From Streptomyces sp. Ru73 (GTDB lineage Bacteria > Actinomycetota > Actinomycetes > Streptomycetales > Streptomycetaceae): 64,000 nucleotides of DNA. Location of the stretch: contig NZ_PQSQ01000013.1 of assembly GCF_002920575.1 (NCBI RefSeq), positions 1-64,000 on the forward strand. The letters are read 5' to 3'. How positions within the stretch are numbered: the first letter of the stretch is position 1; each line of letters starts with the position of its first letter. Below, piece after piece: positions 40,163 through 48,298 of this stretch. Both the position numbers and the translations under genes were made by a program. The notes below the pieces were generated by a model that made no database searches, was not told the origin of the DNA, and saw only the letters and a program-made list of their open reading frames with translations.

Positions 40163-40791
40163 ACGCGCCCTGGCCGGTGGAGCTGGCGGACGGCGACACG
40201 GCCCTCCGCCCGATAAGGCTGCGTGACCAGCGGGCGTGGCGCGAGGTCAACCGGCGCAACCGCGAGTGGCTCCGCCCGTGGGAGGCCACCATCCCGCCCG
40301 CGCCGCCCGGCGCGCCCCCGGTCCAGCGCCCGACCTACCGTCAGATGGTGCGGCACCTGCGCGCCGAGGCGCACGCGGGCCGCATGCTGCCGTTCGTCGT
40401 GGAGTACCGGGGCCGGCTCGCGGGGCAGCTGACGGTCGCCGGGATCACCTGGGGATCGATGTGTTCGGGCCATATCGGCTACTGGGTCGACGAGGCCGTC
40501 GCGGGGCGCGGCGTCATGCCCACGGCGGTCGCGCTCGCCGTTGACCACTGCTTCCGTACGGTCGGTCTGCACCGCATCGAGGTGTGCATTCGCCCGGAGA
40601 ACGTGCCCAGCCGCCGGGTGGTGGAAAAGCTCGGCTTTCGCGAGGAGGGGCTGCGGCCGCGCTATCTGCACATCGACGGCGCCTGGCGCGACCACCTGGT
40701 TTTCGCGCTGACGGCCGAGGAAGTACCGGGCGGGCTGCTCGCGCGCTGGCACCGGGAGAAGCCGGGCACCTCAGGGACATCCCACAAATAA
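40159..40791 (+). CDS. rimJ: GNAT acetyltransferase, RimJ/RimL type
   Basis: A 210-residue N-acetyltransferase related to the ribosomal-protein alanine acetyltransferases. Motifs are LRPIRLRDQRAWREVNRRNREWLRPWEAT, FVVEYRGRLAGQLTVAGITWGS, GHIGYWVDEAVAGRGVMPTAVALAVDHCF (acetyl-CoA loop), and HRIEVCIRPENVPSRRVVEKLGFREEG. The first ATG/GTG is the GTG at 40177. An in-frame CTG at 40159 fused into the moaB stop has GGGAG six bases upstream and adds NAPWP; I prefer it. In mycobacteria rimJ lies between moeA1 and the GlpR-like gene, as here. Confidence 0.85.
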   Translation: MNAPWPVELADGDTALRPIRLRDQRAWREVNRRNREWLRPWEATIPPAPPGAPPVQRPTYRQMVRHLRAEAHAGRMLPFVVEYRGRLAGQLTVAGITWGSMCSGHIGYWVDEAVAGRGVMPTAVALAVDHCFRTVGLHRIEVCIRPENVPSRRVVEKLGFREEGLRPRYLHIDGAWRDHLVFALTAEEVPGGLLARWHREKPGTSGTSHK

Positions 40792-40800
40792 AAAGTGTGT

Positions 40801-40822
40801 TCGAATTAATCCATCAATTCGA
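40801..40822. promoter_or_regulatory. AT-rich palindrome TCGAATT-N8-AATTCGA upstream of sepX
   Basis: The arms are exact 7-bp reverse complements in an AT-rich 145-bp spacer. Two GACAC words, the WhiA core motif, lie at 40821-40825 and 40887-40891. This is the only candidate control region for the SepX-like gene. Confidence 0.5.
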
Positions 40823-40942
40823 CACATTCGCAGTGCGTTGATCGCAACAATCACAAAAAAAGTTCGAGATATCAGCCAGATCGTGCGACACACCGGCTCA
40901 ATTGGCGGATGGCCCCGCTCAAACCCCTCTACCGTGTGAGGC

Positions 40943-42043
40943 GTGAGCAGCAGCGGCCTCATTTACGCAGTCATCGTCGGGGCCTGGGCCGCCTACTTGG
41001 TGCCGATGTGGCTCCGTAGGCAGGACGAGCTCAATGAGGCCCGCCCTACGGAGCGCTTCAGCACCGCCATCCGGCTCCTGTCCGGACGGGCGGCGATGGA
41101 ACGCCGTTACGCCAAGGGGCAGGAAGGGCGCTCGACCGACGATGCGGGCGGAGAACGGGACCCGGACGCACAGGCCGAAGCGGCCGACGTCCGGTCCGCA
41201 GGCGTGCCGGCGGACGAGGACCGCCCGCCCGGCGCGCACGCGGCGGACGCCCGCGCCGCCGAGGAGCGCGAGGCTCCGCCCACGGCCGTGCAGCCGCAGG
41301 GCCCGGCGCACCCCCGCCCCTCGTCCGCCGAGCGCACCAAGCGGGCCAAGGTGCTCGCGCGCCGCCGCCGCACGATCACGGTGCTCTTCCTCGCCTTCAC
41401 CCTCGGCGCCGTCGTCGCCGCGGTCGGCGGCATCACGTATCTGTGGGCGCCCGCCGTCCCGGCCGTGCTGCTGAGCGCGTACATCGTGTACCTCCGCGTG
41501 CAGGAGCGCCGCCGGTTCGCCTTCACGATGGACCAGCGGCAGGCCGAGGCCGCCGCGCAACGGCTCCGTGAGGGCCGAGCCCGCCCTCGCCGGGCGGGCG
41601 CCCATCCGTCCGCGGAGAAGGGGCCCGCCGAGCCGGCCGCCCCCGTGCCTGAGCCGGCGCGCCCCGAGCCCACGCCGAGCGTGGACCGCCGCGTCCGCGC
41701 CGAGGGTGCGCGGCAGCACCCCCGGAGCGGCGACGGCGAGGGCTGGGACCCGGTCCCGGTGCCGCTGCCGACGTACGTCACGGCCCCCGTGGCGCCGCGC
41801 GCCGCCGGCCATGTCGACCTGGGCGCCGACGACGCCTGGAGCTCGGCCCGCTCCGGCACCGCGGGCGGCACGGCCCCGGCCGCCGGCGCCGGCGCACCGG
41901 CCGCTGCCGCCGACGCCGAGCCCCGTCCGGCCACCGGCCGGGACCACCAGGCGGGCGGCCGCCGCGGCCGCACTCCGCTCTTCGACCAGTACGCCGCGCC
42001 GGCCGACGAGGGGCTGGACCGGCCGCGGGCGGCGAACGAGTGA
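40943..42043 (+). CDS. sepX: SepX/GlpR-like membrane division protein
   Basis: A 366-residue protein. An N-terminal membrane helix (SGLIYAVIVGAWAAYLVPMWL) is followed by RRQDELNEARPTERFSTAIRLLS, a disordered acidic loop, then two close membrane helices (ITVLFLAFTLGAVVAAVGGITYLWAPAVPAVLLSAYIVYL), a basic RVQERRRF segment and a Pro/Ala-rich tail ending TPLFDQYA. This layout and its place after moeA and rimJ fit Streptomyces SepX and the corynebacterial Glp receptor GlpR (mycobacterial Rv0996). SepX is needed for cross-wall and sporulation septa. No good ribosome site precedes the GTG, so it may be leaderless. Assignment rests on topology and synteny. Confidence 0.65.
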   Translation: MSSSGLIYAVIVGAWAAYLVPMWLRRQDELNEARPTERFSTAIRLLSGRAAMERRYAKGQEGRSTDDAGGERDPDAQAEAADVRSAGVPADEDRPPGAHAADARAAEEREAPPTAVQPQGPAHPRPSSAERTKRAKVLARRRRTITVLFLAFTLGAVVAAVGGITYLWAPAVPAVLLSAYIVYLRVQERRRFAFTMDQRQAEAAAQRLREGRARPRRAGAHPSAEKGPAEPAAPVPEPARPEPTPSVDRRVRAEGARQHPRSGDGEGWDPVPVPLPTYVTAPVAPRAAGHVDLGADDAWSSARSGTAGGTAPAAGAGAPAAAADAEPRPATGRDHQAGGRRGRTPLFDQYAAPADEGLDRPRAANE

Positions 42044-42074
42044 GCCGCCATCCCTGACCAGCGCGGGAAGCGAT

Positions 42075-42104
42075 TTCCGAGCACGGCCACAAGGATGCTA
42101 GAGT
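42075..42104 (+). promoter_or_regulatory. Promoter of tRNA-Ala
   Basis: A -10-like TAGAGT at 42099-42104 and a weaker -35-like TTCCGA at 42075-42080 are 18 bp apart. The tRNA begins 15 bases after the -10. Confidence 0.5.
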
Positions 42105-42118
42105 TTCACTCGTCGCAA

Positions 42119-42191
42119 GGGCCTGTGGCGCAGCTGGTAGCGCACCTCGTTCGCAACGAGGGGGTCAGGGGTTCGAATCCCCTCAGGTCCA
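42119..42191 (+). tRNA. tRNA-Ala (anticodon CGC)
   Basis: A complete cloverleaf. The acceptor arm GGGCCTG pairs with CAGGTCC (one G-U), with discriminator A at 42191. The anticodon stem CCTCG/CGAGG holds loop TTCGCAA with CGC at 42152-42154. The T arm AGGGG-TTCGAAT-CCCCT is standard. CCA is only partly encoded. A strong terminator follows. Confidence 0.95.
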
Positions 42192-42196
42192 CCGAC

Positions 42197-42235
42197 ACCA
42201 GAGCCCCTACCGGGAACACCGGTAGGGGCTCTGGT
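42197..42235. terminator. Terminator after tRNA-Ala (17-bp stem)
   Basis: ACCAGAGCCCCTACCGG and its exact reverse complement flank a 5-base loop (GAACA), followed by CGTTCT. It can serve both the tRNA and the convergent SpdB-like gene. Confidence 0.88.
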
Positions 42236-42319
42236 CGTTCTCGCTCCGATCGTTCAGGAGCTTCGGTCGTTCCCGGAGGGGACCGGCCGGGCCGGAGTGG
42301 GACCGGCCCGGGCGGTGGT

Positions 42320-43192
42320 TCAGGATGCCGCGCGCTGGCGGTGGTTGCCCTTGGTGTTCTGGGCGTGGCGGGCGACGACCGAGGGCGCGGGGGAGAGGTC
42401 CAGCTGGCGGACCAGCTGGTGGAAGCAGAGCAGTACGGTCACCGGCGGCAGCCCGGCCACGGTGATGCCGGCCGGCGTCGCCGGGGTGTGGGCGATGCAC
42501 AGCAGCATGGCGACGGCCGCGAAGAAGATGACGACCAGCCAGGACTGCGCGGTACGGCGGCGGTAGGCGCGGGCCCGGAGGATGGAGAGGGTGGCGGCGA
42601 TCCAGGGGCCGTAGATGAGCAGCGGCCACAGGTCGGCGATGTGGCGCGGGGCGACGCCGCCGGCCAGCGCGCGGAGCGAGGGGTAGGACGCGAGCGCGCC
42701 CAGGATGCTCACTGCGATGACGATCAGGGCGGTCAGCGTCACGGACACCAGGCTCAGCACGCGCTGCCAGGTCCAGGTGGCGACCCAGGTGCGCAGGAGC
42801 GAGGTCTTGCGGTGCCGGACCGGCGGCCCGGTCGGCGCTGCCGGTGCGGGCGGCGGGGCCACGACGGGCTGCTCGGCCGTCTCCAGGAGCTGTGCGAGCT
42901 CTCCCTCCAGCTCCTCCACGACGGCCGCGTCCCAGCCGTCGGACGTGGTGCCGAGCATCACGTCGTCCCGGAAGAGCGGCATGCCGGTGAGGTCGGGGGC
43001 GGAGTCGAGTTCGTCGGTGACCTGGCGCGGCAGCCGGTGCCGGCCGGAGCCGTCCTGGTATCCGGTACCGCTGGGGTAGCCGGTGCCGCCCGGATGTCCG
43101 GTACCGCCCTGGTATCCGGTGCCGTCCGGGAACGCGGGGCTGTCCGGGTAGCCGGAACCGCTCGGGTGGGGGACCTGCGGGGTGTCGTACAC
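42320..43192 (-). CDS. SpdB-like (DUF2637-type) membrane protein
   Basis: A 290-residue protein. The N-terminal 55 residues are a Gly/Thr/Tyr/Pro-rich repeat (GTGYQGG, GTGHPGG, GTGYPSG). An acidic part (EELEGELAQLLETAEQ) precedes four predicted membrane segments: VLSLVSVTLTALIVIAVSIL, LWPLLIYGPWIAATLSIL, SWLVVIFFAAVAMLLCIA and GITVAGLPPVTVLLCFHQL. The order resembles DUF2637/SpdB proteins, which in Streptomyces occur in plasmid spreading and on the chromosome. GTG start. Its place next to a tRNA could hint at an old element, but no integrase or attachment repeat is seen. It likely shares an operon with the small gene upstream. Confidence 0.65.
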   Translation of the reverse strand: MYDTPQVPHPSGSGYPDSPAFPDGTGYQGGTGHPGGTGYPSGTGYQDGSGRHRLPRQVTDELDSAPDLTGMPLFRDDVMLGTTSDGWDAAVVEELEGELAQLLETAEQPVVAPPPAPAAPTGPPVRHRKTSLLRTWVATWTWQRVLSLVSVTLTALIVIAVSILGALASYPSLRALAGGVAPRHIADLWPLLIYGPWIAATLSILRARAYRRRTAQSWLVVIFFAAVAMLLCIAHTPATPAGITVAGLPPVTVLLCFHQLVRQLDLSPAPSVVARHAQNTKGNHRQRAAS

Positions 43193-43278
43193 GTCGGCTC
43201 TCGTGAAGTTCGATGGGGACCGGGACCGAGGCGGGGCCGGTGCCGGCCGCGGGGCGGCCGGGGACCGGGAGGCGGGGG

Positions 43279-43506
43279 CTAGCGTCTGACGCGCCCCGCG
43301 CGGTCCAGCGGACCCAGCGCGGCTTCGATCCCGTCCAGGTCCGACAGCAGCATCTCCAGCAGGTCGCCGGTGTGCTCCAGCCGCACGCGCTGCCCGGCGC
43401 GCTCCAGGTGCACGTCCGGGCGGCCGGTGCCGGCGGGCCCGGCGACCGCCGCACTCAGGTGCCAGCCACCGAGCTGCCGCATGGGCGGAATGCTTGTCTC
43501 AGGCAT
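43279..43506 (-). CDS. Small protein of unknown function upstream of the SpdB-like gene
   Basis: A 75-residue protein with a Gly/Ala-rich beginning and a charged, helix-prone second half (RVRLEHTGDLLEMLLSDLDGIEAALGPLDRAGRVRR). GGAG lies right before the ATG, closer than ideal. It precedes the SpdB-like gene by 86 bp on the same strand. No family is recognised, and the second half could be a small interaction domain. Confidence 0.6.
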   Translation of the reverse strand: MPETSIPPMRQLGGWHLSAAVAGPAGTGRPDVHLERAGQRVRLEHTGDLLEMLLSDLDGIEAALGPLDRAGRVRR

Positions 43507-44038
43507 ACTCCGTCAACGAAGAAAAGAGCGCAGGGAAACGTGGCATCCGGGTAATTCGGGTTTTATTTTCCGGCCGTCGGGAATGCCGACAGGCTGATGT
43601 TTTTCTGCAATAGAAATCCCTTGAGTAAATATGTTGAGCGGGTCCGTGCGGTGCCGGCGGGGGGCGGGGTGCGGGCCCGGGCCCCCTGTGCGGCCCGGCC
43701 AAGCGGCCTCGTCCGGGGCGCCGGCCCGACCTGAGCCGCGCGGGGTGCCGGGCGCGGCCGGTCGTCGCGGGCGGGCCGGCGGAGGTTTCGGCGGACGTTT
43801 CGTGAGCGGGTCGAGATGCCCTGGCCAGAGGTTTATGCCGCCGTCCGGTGGCCGCGCCGGCGCGGTGATAAACGGAAAAGCGACGGATGTGCCGGGCCGG
43901 GCGGGCCGAAGGGAATTTCCTTTCCGGGTGGCGGTACGGAATGCCGGCGGGCGGCAATCGGCCATCCCGTGCGCACCGGCCCGTTCTCCTTCCACACCCG
44001 TCCCGGTGCCGAGGCTCGACCCCTGTCCGTCCCCGGTC
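43507..44038. other. Intergenic region, 532 bp, with an AT-rich promoter patch
   Basis: A reverse frame spans most of it but has poor composition and no ribosome site, so I see no gene. The left end is AT-rich (GGGTTTTATTTTCC, TTGAGTAAATATGTTGAG) with the small dyad GTCGG-N6-CCGAC and should hold the promoter for the two-gene minus-strand unit. The rest is GC-rich spacer. Confidence 0.55.
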
Positions 44039-44557
44039 TCACCTCATGTGCACGCCGTGCCGGGAGAGGTACCGCAGCGGATTGACATCACTGCCGTACC
44101 CGCGTGCCTTGCGCACCTCGAAGTGCAGGTGCGGCCCCGTGGCCCGGCCGGTGGCGCCGCTGGAGCCCAGCCGGGAACCGGCGCCGACCTTGTGGCCCGG
44201 CCTCACCCCGATCCGGGAGAGGTGGCCGTACACGACGTAGTGACCGTCCCGCATGCGCACGGTCACCGCCTTCCCGTAGGCGCCGGAGCGGCGCGCCAGC
44301 ACCACGGTGCCGGGGCCCACCGAGCGCACCCGGGTGCCGGTGGGCACGGCGAAGTCCACGCCCGTGTGGTGGCCGGCGGCCCAGTCGCCGCTGACCCCGT
44401 AGGACGAGGAGATGGAGTACGGCGCGGTGATCGGCCGGGCGTACCCGCCGGCGGCTTCGGCTGCCTCGGCCGAGCCGTGAGGGACCGTCAGCACCAGGGC
44501 CGAGGCGACGGCGGCGGGCACCGCGCCGAACAGAGTCAGTTCCTTGAGCGCTGTCAT
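44039..44557 (-). CDS. M23 family metallopeptidase, secreted
   Basis: A 172-residue secreted lysostaphin-type endopeptidase or amidase that cuts peptidoglycan crosslinks or bridges. The signal covers about residues 1-33 (LFGAVPAAVASALVLTVPHGSAEA). The catalytic domain has SSYGVSGDWAAGHHTGVDFAVPTGTRV, with the zinc-binding His-x3-Asp (HTGVD) and later VYGHLSRIGVRPGHKV, then GRATGPHLHFEVR holding the His-x-His. MTALKELTLF at 44557 is chosen over an upstream start because GGTGGGG lies ahead. It stands alone beside the divergent GH38 gene. Confidence 0.92.
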   Translation of the reverse strand: MTALKELTLFGAVPAAVASALVLTVPHGSAEAAEAAGGYARPITAPYSISSSYGVSGDWAAGHHTGVDFAVPTGTRVRSVGPGTVVLARRSGAYGKAVTVRMRDGHYVVYGHLSRIGVRPGHKVGAGSRLGSSGATGRATGPHLHFEVRKARGYGSDVNPLRYLSRHGVHMR

Positions 44558-44754
44558 AGGGGCGACCCCACCGCTTCTGACGGTCCGTCGCAATGCGGAA
44601 ACCCGCCGCACGGGTTAATGGCGTGGACCAATCGGTACGGCGGTCCACCGTCCGTACGACGGGCGCGCCGTGCATAACCGGGCTCGCCCACCGGGCAGGG
44701 TGGAGGCAGGGCCGTACTCGCCGGGTCTCCCGCACTCCCCACCGGAGCCGCCGC

Positions 44755-47700
44755 ATGCACGACGACCGCAGCATCGTGGAACACCGCCTCCGCCGCGTAC
44801 TAGAAGAACGCGTCAGGCCCGCTCTCTACAGCGCCGCCGTGCCGCTGACCGTGGGCCGCTGGGACGCGCCGGGCGAGCCGGTGCCGGTCGCGGAGGGGCT
44901 GGCGGCGCCGTACGCACCGGCGGCGGCCGGCGACGCCTGGGGGCCGGCGTGGGGCACCAGCTGGTTCCGGCTCACCGGGCGGGTGCCGGAGGAGTGGGCG
45001 GGCCGCACCGTGGAGGCCGTACTGGACCTCGGCTTCGACCGGAACATGCCCGGCTTCCAGTGCGAGGGCCTGGCCTACCGCGCGGACGGCGAGGCGGTGA
45101 AGGCGCTCAACCCGCGCAACGCCTGGGTGCGGATCGGCGACCGGGTGGCGGGCGGCGAGGAGGTCGAGCTGTACGTCGAGGCCGCCGCCAACCCGGTGCT
45201 CAACGTGCAGCGGCCCACCTACGAGGGCGACCGGCTCACCTCGGGCGACACCCCGCTCTACCGGCTGAACCGTCTGGACCTGGCCGTCTTCGAGCCGGCC
45301 GTGTGGGAGTTGATCCAGGACCTGGAGGTGCTGGGCGGGCTGATGGAGCAGCTCCCGGTGGACGACGCGCGCCGGCACGAGATCCTGCGCGCCCTCGAAC
45401 GGGCCATGGACGCCCTCGACATCGACGATGTGGCGGGCACGGCCGGGCAGGCCCGCGCCGAGCTGGCGCCCGCGCTCGCCGCGCCGGCCCACGCCTCGGC
45501 ACACCGGCTCAGCGCCGTCGGCCACGCCCACATCGACTCCGCCTGGCTGTGGCCGCTGCGCGAGACCGTCCGCAAGGTCGCCCGCACCTGCGCCAACATG
45601 ACGGCCCTCATGGACGACCACCCCGACTTCGTCTTCGCCATGTCCCAGGCCCAGCAGCTGGCCTGGATCAAGGAACACCGGCCCGAGGTCTTCGCGCGGG
45701 TCAAGGAGAAGATCGCGGCCGGGCAGTTCGTGCCGGTCGGCGGGATGTGGGTCGAGTCGGACACCAACATGGTCGGCGGGGAGGCCATGGCCCGGCAGTT
45801 CCTCTACGGGAAGCGCTTCTTCCTGGAGGAGTTCGGGATCGAGACCGAGGAGGTCTGGCTGCCGGACTCCTTCGGGTACACCGCGGCCATGCCGCAGCTG
45901 GTGAAGCTGGCGGGCGCGAAGTGGTTCCTCACCCAGAAGATCTCCTGGAGCCAGACCAACGCCTTCCCGCACCACACCTTCTGGTGGGAGGGCATCGACG
46001 GCACGCGCGTCTTCACCCACTTCCCGCCCGTGGACACCTACAACTCCGACCTGAGCGGCCGGGAGCTGGCGCACGCGGCACGCAACTACCGCGAGAAGGG
46101 CCGCGGCACCCGCTCCCTCGTCCCCTTCGGGCACGGCGACGGCGGAGGGGGCGCGACGCGCGAGATGCTGGCGCGCGCGGCCCGCGTGCGCGACCTGGAA
46201 GGCTCGCCCCGCGTCGAGATCGAGCGCCCCGCCGCCTTCTTCACCAAGGCGCACGAGGAGTACGCGGACGCCGCGCCCGTATGGGTCGGTGAGCTGTACC
46301 TGGAACTGCACCGCGGCACCTACACCTCGCAGGCCAAGACCAAGCAGGGCAACCGCTTCAGCGAGTCGCTGCTGCGGGAGGCGGAGCTGTGGGCGGCGAC
46401 CGCCGCGGTCCGCGTGCCGGGGTACGCCTATCCGTACGACGCGCTGGAGCGGCTGTGGAAGACGGTCCTGCTCCACCAGTTCCACGACATCCTGCCCGGC
46501 TCCTCGATCGCCTGGGTGCACCGCGAGGCGCGGGAGACGTACGCCCGGGTCCACGCCGAGCTGCGGGACATCGCCGACGCCGCGCAGCGGGCGCTGGCCG
46601 GGCCGGGCGAGACGGAGATCGTCTTCAACGCGGCGCCGCACGCCCGGCACGGCGTACCGGCCGGCGGCGCGGCCCGCGCGGCCGGCACCGGGGACGCGCC
46701 GGTCGCCGTCGCCGAACGGCCCGGCGGCGGCTGGACGCTCACCAACGGCCTGCTGCGCGCCGAGGTCGACGGCCGCGGGCTGCTGGTCTCCGTGTACGAC
46801 CTGCGGGCCCGCCGCGAGACCCTGGCGCCGGGCGGCGCAGGGAACCTCCTCCAGCTCCACCCCGACCTGCCCAACTTCTGGGACGCCTGGGACCTGGACG
46901 CCTTCTACCGGCACCGCGTCACCGACCTGACCGGCGCCGAGGAGCTGCGGCTCACCGCCGACGGGCCGGAAGCGGCCACCGTCGAGGTACGCCGCGCCTT
47001 TGGGGACTCCACGGTCGTCCAGACCCTCACCCTCCGGGCCGGTGCCGCCGTCCTGGACCTGACCGCCGACGTCGACTGGCACGAGCGCGAGAAGATCCTG
47101 AAGGCGGCCTTCCCGCTGGACGTGAAGGCCGACCGGTCGGCGGCCGAGACCCAGTTCGGCCACGTCCACCGGCCGACCCACACCAACACCTCCTGGGAGG
47201 CGGCCAAGTTCGAGATCTGCGCGCACCGCTGGCTCCGGGTCGAGGAGCCCGGCTGGGGCACCGCGCTGGTCAACGACTCCACGTACGGGCACGACGTCAC
47301 CCGCGACGTGCGCGCCGACGGCGGCCAGACCACGACCGTCCGGCTGTCGCTGCTGCGTGCCCCGCGCTACCCGGACCCCGAGACCGACCAGGGCCGGCAC
47401 CGGCTGCGGTACGCGCTGGCGCCCGGCGCGGGGACGCTGGACGCGGTGCGCGAGGGGCACTGGATCAACCTTCCGGAGCGCACGGTGACGGGGTCACGGG
47501 CGGTCGCGCCGCTGGTCGCCGTGGACGACGACGCGGTGGTCGTCGAGGCGGTCAAGCTCGCCGAGGACCGCAGCGGCGACGTCGTGGTGCGGCTGTACGA
47601 AGCGGCCGGCGGGCGGGCCCGTGCCACGCTCGCCGCGGGCTTCCCCGTGACCGCGGCGCACGCCACCGACCTGCTGGAACGGCCGCTCGCCGATGCGCCG

Positions 47701-47787
47701 TCGTACGCGCTGACGGACGACGGGCGGGTGGCGCTCGCGCTGCGGCCGTTCCAGATCCTCACGCTGCGGCTCGCACGGGACGCCTAG
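44755..47787 (+). CDS. Alpha-mannosidase, glycoside hydrolase family 38
   Basis: A 1010-residue zinc-dependent retaining mannosidase. After an N-terminal beta domain (WGTSWFRLTGRVPEEWAG) comes the catalytic domain: GHAHIDSAWLWPLRETVRK with zinc ligands His257 and Asp261, and VWLPDSFGYTAAMPQLVK with nucleophile Asp371. SWSQTNAFPHHTFWWEGIDGTRVF and LHQFHDILPGSSIAWVH complete the site. The C-terminal beta domains carry YRHRVTDLTGAEELRLTADGPEAATVEVRR. GGAG lies nine bases before the ATG. It would trim alpha-mannosides from oligosaccharides. No transporter or other glycosidase adjoins it. Its stop overlaps the neighbouring convergent gene by four bases. Confidence 0.95.
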   Translation: MHDDRSIVEHRLRRVLEERVRPALYSAAVPLTVGRWDAPGEPVPVAEGLAAPYAPAAAGDAWGPAWGTSWFRLTGRVPEEWAGRTVEAVLDLGFDRNMPGFQCEGLAYRADGEAVKALNPRNAWVRIGDRVAGGEEVELYVEAAANPVLNVQRPTYEGDRLTSGDTPLYRLNRLDLAVFEPAVWELIQDLEVLGGLMEQLPVDDARRHEILRALERAMDALDIDDVAGTAGQARAELAPALAAPAHASAHRLSAVGHAHIDSAWLWPLRETVRKVARTCANMTALMDDHPDFVFAMSQAQQLAWIKEHRPEVFARVKEKIAAGQFVPVGGMWVESDTNMVGGEAMARQFLYGKRFFLEEFGIETEEVWLPDSFGYTAAMPQLVKLAGAKWFLTQKISWSQTNAFPHHTFWWEGIDGTRVFTHFPPVDTYNSDLSGRELAHAARNYREKGRGTRSLVPFGHGDGGGGATREMLARAARVRDLEGSPRVEIERPAAFFTKAHEEYADAAPVWVGELYLELHRGTYTSQAKTKQGNRFSESLLREAELWAATAAVRVPGYAYPYDALERLWKTVLLHQFHDILPGSSIAWVHREARETYARVHAELRDIADAAQRALAGPGETEIVFNAAPHARHGVPAGGAARAAGTGDAPVAVAERPGGGWTLTNGLLRAEVDGRGLLVSVYDLRARRETLAPGGAGNLLQLHPDLPNFWDAWDLDAFYRHRVTDLTGAEELRLTADGPEAATVEVRRAFGDSTVVQTLTLRAGAAVLDLTADVDWHEREKILKAAFPLDVKADRSAAETQFGHVHRPTHTNTSWEAAKFEICAHRWLRVEEPGWGTALVNDSTYGHDVTRDVRADGGQTTTVRLSLLRAPRYPDPETDQGRHRLRYALAPGAGTLDAVREGHWINLPERTVTGSRAVAPLVAVDDDAVVVEAVKLAEDRSGDVVVRLYEAAGGRARATLAAGFPVTAAHATDLLERPLADAPSYALTDDGRVALALRPFQILTLRLARDA

Positions 47788-48218
47788 GCTCGGCGGACCC
47801 GGCGCAGGCCCACGTACTCCAGCTCCGCGAAGACCGCGACGATCACCGCGCCCGCGCCGAGGAACAGCCGGCCGAACCCGGTCAGCGGGACGAGGTCCGT
47901 GCAGGCGAGGACGGCGAACGCGGCGCCGCACACGGCGTTCAGCGCGATCGCCGCGCCCACGAGACGCAGCGGCAGCACCGGCATCCGGGCCAGCAGCCAG
48001 AACGCCACGGCGCCGGCCACCATGCCGCAGCCCGAGACCACCGCCAGCGCGCGCGGCAGGCCCAGCGGGGTGGCGGTCAGCGCGCTCTCCACCAGCATCA
48101 GCACCGCGAACGCGGCCGTGCTGACGCTGTCGGTCCGCAGCACCGTCCGCAGCAGCCGGGACGCGTCACGGGTGGCGCTGCCGCCCAGGGCGGTGCGGGG
48201 CGAGGTCGAGGTGGTCAT
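47784..48218 (-). CDS. Small four-span membrane protein
   Basis: A 144-residue hydrophobic protein with four predicted helices: TAAFAVLMLVESALTATPLGLP, VSGCGMVAGAVAFWLLARMPVLPL, AIALNAVCGAAFAVLACTDLV and LFLGAGAVIVAVFAELEYVGL. A basic head and tail (MTTSTSPRT, RRVRRA) flank it. The family is not recognised. It is divergent from the XRE regulator, and the 80-bp spacer holds a 12-bp palindrome, so it is probably controlled by that regulator. The 3' end overlaps the GH38 gene tail-to-tail. Confidence 0.75.
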   Translation of the reverse strand: MTTSTSPRTALGGSATRDASRLLRTVLRTDSVSTAAFAVLMLVESALTATPLGLPRALAVVSGCGMVAGAVAFWLLARMPVLPLRLVGAAIALNAVCGAAFAVLACTDLVPLTGFGRLFLGAGAVIVAVFAELEYVGLRRVRRA

Positions 48219-48239
48219 GCGGGCCTCCTTGGCCTACGG

Positions 48240-48268
48240 CGGTGCGTACGGGCGGTCCGTACGCACCG
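48240..48268. promoter_or_regulatory. 12-bp perfect inverted repeat (operator)
   Basis: CGGTGCGTACGG at 48240-48251 is followed, after five bases, by its exact reverse complement (48257-48268). It lies centrally between the divergent membrane-protein gene (start 48218) and the XRE regulator (start 48299) and is the best operator candidate for that regulator. Confidence 0.75.
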
Positions 48269-48298
48269 CACCGTCGCAAGGCACGAGGAGCACGGGCA

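Noticed and set aside
42119..42191. tRNA-Ala as an integration site of a current mobile element
   Set aside because: No integrase, excisionase or second copy of the tRNA 3' end was seen in the flanking sequence; the strong tRNA terminator is intact.
43580..43605. GGGAAT at 43580 as a second sigma-R promoter
   Set aside because: The required GTT 18 bases downstream is absent; the nearest GTT is at the wrong spacing.
43513..43995. Minus-strand 160-codon frame in the gap upstream of the SpdB-like pair
   Set aside because: Start lacks a ribosome site, the translation is Pro/Arg/Gly-rich, and it overlaps the AT-rich promoter patch of the real small gene.
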